DNA of 64,000 nucleotides from Candidatus Saccharicenans sp. (lineage in GTDB: Bacteria > Acidobacteriota > Aminicenantia > Aminicenantales > Saccharicenantaceae). This document shows, one piece after another, positions 61,192-64,000 of this stretch. The stretch's first letter is position 1. The number at the start of each line of letters is the position of its first letter. The notes beneath the pieces are model-generated. The model saw only the letters and a program-made list of their open reading frames with translations, ran no database searches and had not been told where the DNA came from. A program made the translations under genes and the position numbers. The stretch lies in contig JASEFX010000004.1 of NCBI GenBank assembly GCA_030018265.1, forward strand, positions 36,853 through 100,852, read 5' to 3'.

Positions 61192-61238
61192 AAGGAGTTA
61201 TGCCCTTCAAAATGAATGATAAAAATTTATAACTCCTT
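61192..61238. repeat. 10-bp inverted repeat with 27-nt loop
   Basis: AAGGAGTTAT (61192-61201) and ATAACTCCTT (61229-61238) match exactly. It may be an operator or chance pairing. Confidence 0.4.
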
Positions 61239-61415
61239 CTTAGCCTATAATTCCCAGAAAATTTTATATAAAACCATAAATTTGTTTGTCAAGAAAAATT
61301 TTCTTTCAGCCTGGAGAACCGGACTCATCCGGCAGGAACAGACTTATTGCCTTCAGGCTTTAGAAAATCTTTGTGCGTTTAATAAAATAAAATTTATTAA
61401 TAAACATTCAGATTG

Positions 61416-61421
61416 TATAAT
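61416..61421 (+). promoter_or_regulatory. -10 box for the UroD-family gene
   Basis: TATAAT at 61416-61421 lies 21 nt before the ATG. The -35 (tttatt, 61393-61398, 17-nt spacer) is weak. Confidence 0.45.
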
Positions 61422-61442
61422 TGATAAGAGAAAAAGGTCGGA

Positions 61443-62549
61443 ATGAAACCGAGAGAAAGAGTCTGGCTGGCGCTGAATCATCAGCAGCCCGACAGGTGCC
61501 CTCTCCAGCTCAGCTTCACTCCCGAGTTTGCGGCCAGGGTAAGGGAAGTTCTGGGGCTTCCACCTGAATCGCATAATCCTCATGGAGGGGGGAACACCTA
61601 CGCTCTGGAAAGAGCTGTCGGCTGCGACCTTCTGCTGACTTCAGTCGGGTGGGCGAATTCTTACTATGCTGTGGAGCGATTGAGCCGGGATGGGGTTACG
61701 TATGTGGATGAGTGGGGAGTTGGCTGGAAGGTGGTTGAATACGAGACCAGGTTTGGCCGGGGCCGTTATACCGAAATAATCAGGCATCCTCTGGCTGAGG
61801 AAAAACTTCTGGATTCTTACCGGCCGCCGGACCCCGAACGACCTGAACTTTATGCTGAAGCCCGGAAGACGGTGGAGCGATTCGGTGATGAATACTGGGT
61901 CGTCGGAGTGGTGGTGACGACCATTTTTGAAACGGCCTGGGCTCTCAGGGGGCTCGAAAGAACGCTTCTCGATATGGTGGTTAATCCCGAACTGGTGGAG
62001 AAACTTTTCGATATTCCTTTTTATTATCACTCCGCAGTGGCTAAAAGACTGGTGGAAATTGGAGTTGATATGATCTGGCTGGGAGATGATGTCGGAGCTC
62101 AGGACCGGATGCTGATTTCTCCGTCCCACTGGCGCCGTTTCCTGAAGCCGAGAATGGCCCGGTTGATTGCCGATTTGAAAAGGCTTAACCCGCAGTTAAA
62201 AATAGCTTACCACTCGGATGGAAACATCTATCCGATCATTCCGGACCTTATCGAGATAGGCGTCGACGTGTTGAATCCTGTTCAGCCGCCGTCGATGGAC
62301 CCGGCGCGTTTGAAGAAGGAATTCGGAGAACGGCTCTGTTTCTGGGGAACGGTTGACCTGCAGTACACTCTTCCTTTCGGCAGCCCGGAGGAGGTGCGGA
62401 ATGAAGTGCTTGAAAGATTGCGCACGGTGGGCAGGGGAGGCGGTTTGATCATCAGCCCGACTCATAATCTTCAGCTTGACGTTCCGCTGGAAAATTTCCA
62501 GGCGCTGGTGGAGACTGTCCTCCATACTCCTTATTCTCAGCTCGATTAG
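61443..62549 (+). CDS. Uroporphyrinogen decarboxylase family protein (MtaA/CmuA-like)
   Basis: A 368-residue TIM-barrel protein. MKPRERVWLALNHQQPDRCP is the usual N-terminus of the family, YHSDGN (about 259-264) carries a probable zinc ligand of methyl-cobamide transferase members, and GVDVLNPVQPPSMDPARLKKEF and FWGTVDLQYTLPFGSPEEV follow. Haem-pathway UroD has other active-site features, so a role in methyl transfer or demethylation of small molecules is more likely. No corrinoid protein is next to it. It is divergent from the nuoE operon and converges on glutamine synthetase. Confidence 0.87.
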   Translation: MKPRERVWLALNHQQPDRCPLQLSFTPEFAARVREVLGLPPESHNPHGGGNTYALERAVGCDLLLTSVGWANSYYAVERLSRDGVTYVDEWGVGWKVVEYETRFGRGRYTEIIRHPLAEEKLLDSYRPPDPERPELYAEARKTVERFGDEYWVVGVVVTTIFETAWALRGLERTLLDMVVNPELVEKLFDIPFYYHSAVAKRLVEIGVDMIWLGDDVGAQDRMLISPSHWRRFLKPRMARLIADLKRLNPQLKIAYHSDGNIYPIIPDLIEIGVDVLNPVQPPSMDPARLKKEFGERLCFWGTVDLQYTLPFGSPEEVRNEVLERLRTVGRGGGLIISPTHNLQLDVPLENFQALVETVLHTPYSQLD

Positions 62550-62579
62550 TTTTTCTTCATGTTTGCTGAGAGCTGAACC

Positions 62580-63977
62580 TTACAGCATTGGCAGGTATTT
62601 TTTTATTTCATAAGGGCTAACCTGTTTTTCGTATTCGTCCGGCACGTTTTTCAGGTAGTCTTCTATTTCTTTTTGCTTGTTCGAAATGAACTTTTCAAAA
62701 ATATGTTCACCAAGGGTTTCTTTAACCAGCTGGCTTTTCTCTGCGAGTCTTACGGCCTCCTGCAGGTTTCTCGGCAGAACCTGGATCCCAACCTTTTTCT
62801 GACGGCTGTTGCTCATATGGTAAATGTTTTCTTCCACCGGCGGAGGAAGTTCGATTTTTTTTCTGATGCCGTCGAGACCGGCCGCCAGCATTGTCGCCAG
62901 CGCCAGGTAAATGTTGCATCCAGGATCAGGAGACCTCGGTTCGATCCGGGTGGCTTTTTCTTTGCCTGGCTGATATTCCGGAACTCTGATATAAGCCGAG
63001 CGGTTCTTCTGTCCCCAGGCAATGTAAACCGGAGCTTCGTACCCCTCGATCAATCTTTTGTAAGAATTGACCCACTGGCTGAAAATGGCGCAGATTTCCC
63101 GGGCATGATGAATGATGCCGGCCGTGTAATGCCTGGCTTCAGCCGACAGATGGTAGGGAGCGTCTTTTTCAAAAAAGGTGTTGTGCTCCCCGCGCCAGAG
63201 CGACTGATGGACATGCATGCCGCTGCCGTTCTGTCCGTTGAGCGGTTTCGGCATGAAGGTCAGGTAGAGGTTGTGCATTCTGGCCACTTTTTTCGCCACG
63301 TACCTGAAAAGCATCACGATGTCGGCCATCTCTAAGGCGCTCTGGTACCTGAGGTCGATTTCATGCTGGCTGTGAGCCACTTCGTGGTGGTCATATTCCG
63401 ATTCGATTCCCATTTTTTTCAGGAGAAGCTGGATTTCCTTGCGGATTTCGCCGTGCCGGCCGGCGAAGAAATAACCGCCGGCATCGGTGGGAGCTGGATT
63501 ATCATCGGTAGGAAAAATGAAAAACTCCATCTCCGGTCCGCACTTGAAATCTGAGAAACCGAATTCTTCCCGCATTTTTTCCAGCATTCTTTTGAGGACG
63601 TAGCGGCTGTCGCCCGGGTAATGACGTCCATCAGGAAGATAGATGTCGCCGAACATGATGGCCTCTCGCCAGCTGACTTCAGGGTCAAACCCGCGGTAGG
63701 TCCAGGGAAAAACTCTGAAGGTTTTAGGGTCCGGAACTATGACCAGGTCGCTTTCTTCAATCCTGACAAACCCTTCGATTGACGAGCCATCAAAACCCTT
63801 TCCTTCAGCAAAAGCTCTTTCCAGCTCGGCTGCCGGAATCGAAAAATCCATCGGTCGGCCGAGAATGTCAGCAAACATTATTCTGACAAACTCAATCCTG
63901 AGGCCGGGGTCGGAAATCGCCCGCAGCACCCCGGACTCGGTGTTCAGCCCGAAGGCTGGCTCCTTTTTTTCTTGCAT
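62580..63977 (-). CDS. glnA: Glutamine synthetase type I
   Basis: Makes glutamine from glutamate, ammonia and ATP. Signatures: FADILGRPMDFSIP, KGFDGSSIEGF (the D-G-S-S loop), GPEMEFFIFPTDD with metal Glu, ESEYDHHEVAHSQHEIDLRY, GSGMHVHQSLW and NRSAYIRVPEY. 465 residues. ENIYHMS stands where GSI-beta has the adenylylated NLYDL Tyr; this looks more like GSI-alpha, so feedback inhibition rather than adenylylation may control it (inference). It lies 1.5 kb from the GltS-like operon on the same strand, separated by the UroD-family gene. Confidence 0.94.
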   Translation of the reverse strand: MQEKKEPAFGLNTESGVLRAISDPGLRIEFVRIMFADILGRPMDFSIPAAELERAFAEGKGFDGSSIEGFVRIEESDLVIVPDPKTFRVFPWTYRGFDPEVSWREAIMFGDIYLPDGRHYPGDSRYVLKRMLEKMREEFGFSDFKCGPEMEFFIFPTDDNPAPTDAGGYFFAGRHGEIRKEIQLLLKKMGIESEYDHHEVAHSQHEIDLRYQSALEMADIVMLFRYVAKKVARMHNLYLTFMPKPLNGQNGSGMHVHQSLWRGEHNTFFEKDAPYHLSAEARHYTAGIIHHAREICAIFSQWVNSYKRLIEGYEAPVYIAWGQKNRSAYIRVPEYQPGKEKATRIEPRSPDPGCNIYLALATMLAAGLDGIRKKIELPPPVEENIYHMSNSRQKKVGIQVLPRNLQEAVRLAEKSQLVKETLGEHIFEKFISNKQKEIEDYLKNVPDEYEKQVSPYEIKKYLPML

Positions 63978-64000
63978 TTCTTAATCCTTTTCATAAAATT

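Larger units (their letters stand above)
61034..61442. other. AT-rich divergent promoter region between nuoE-like and uroD-like genes
   Basis: 409 nt with no gene that I can support. On the minus strand TATAAT occurs at 61140-61135 and again at 61190-61185, either of which might serve the nuoE-like gene. A 10-bp inverted repeat spans 61192-61238. It is visibly richer in A and T than the flanking genes. Confidence 0.5.

Noticed and set aside
61216..61446. 76-codon open frame before the UroD-family gene
   Set aside because: AT-rich, no ribosome-binding site, overlaps promoter-like sequence and the next start; no family seen.
1..64000. CRISPR arrays, tRNA or rRNA genes, insertion sequences
   Set aside because: No regularly spaced repeats, cloverleaf-like sequence, rRNA segment or transposase was recognised by eye. 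A tRNAscan or Infernal run would be needed to be certain.

Overview
The window looks like a chromosomal segment from a diderm, probably anaerobic bacterium that ferments peptides and sugars. Supporting signs are outer-membrane barrel proteins, an LpxR-like lipid A deacylase, a SurA/PpiD foldase, Tat and Sec signal peptides, many peptidases and peptide transporters, ferredoxin-linked Etf and an NADH:ferredoxin-type module. The mix of S10, M14 and M29-like peptidases, POT and OPT transporters, and DUF1080, GH28 and GH29 proteins resembles the Aminicenantes/Acidobacteriota neighbourhood. That placement is inference from gene content; there is no rRNA or other marker strong enough to settle it.

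Layout. 1-2086 is an AT-rich type II restriction-modification pair (a DpnII-like nuclease cut by the window edge, and an unusual two-lobed methyltransferase). 2095-19787 is a mostly minus-strand block for extracellular carbohydrate and protein degradation: a phytoene-desaturase-like oxidoreductase, a HEAT-DUF1080 protein with a Tat-exported Gfo/Idh/MocA oxidoreductase, GH28, an S10 carboxypeptidase, two tandem outer-membrane proteins, a GH29 fucosidase and a sulfatase-fold/TPR protein. 20014-32723 holds a sigma-54 activator, NhaC, isoaspartyl dipeptidase, a broken sigma-70 factor, an acyltransferase, a POT transporter, an LpxR homologue, an APC permease, a TrmJ-like methylase and a MalY-type aminotransferase. 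32948-35119 is an etfBA operon with a consensus promoter and a possibly structured leader; EtfA carries a two-cluster ferredoxin domain. 35396-45484 has a large membrane-anchored surface protein, a secreted superoxide-reductase-like protein, a nitrilase-family amidase, an M14 peptidase, a Tat protein whose start codon appears lost, a HEPN-domain protein and an M29-like aminopeptidase. 45510-56164 is housekeeping on the minus strand: OPT transporter, PpiD, HIT, HU, ribosomal protein S1, IspH, ScpB, ScpA, TrpS and an M50 protease. 56339-61033 is a NuoE/NuoF/ferredoxin/GltS-like operon ending in a clear intrinsic terminator. 61443-63977 holds a UroD-family protein and glutamine synthetase.

How the genes may work together. 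Secreted peptidases (S10, M14) would release peptides. POT, OPT and APC carriers would import them, and M29-like and isoaspartyl peptidases and MalY would complete breakdown. Electrons from amino-acid oxidation would pass through ferredoxin-EtfAB and the NuoEF-like module. The strongest candidate for an undescribed system is the four-gene operon at 56339-61033. It joins an HydBC-like NADH/ferredoxin core to a glutamate-synthase-like FMN subunit that lacks a glutaminase domain, close to glutamine synthetase. A second candidate is the DUF1080-HEAT plus Tat-oxidoreductase pair, which suggests extracytoplasmic glycoside cleavage through a 3-keto intermediate.
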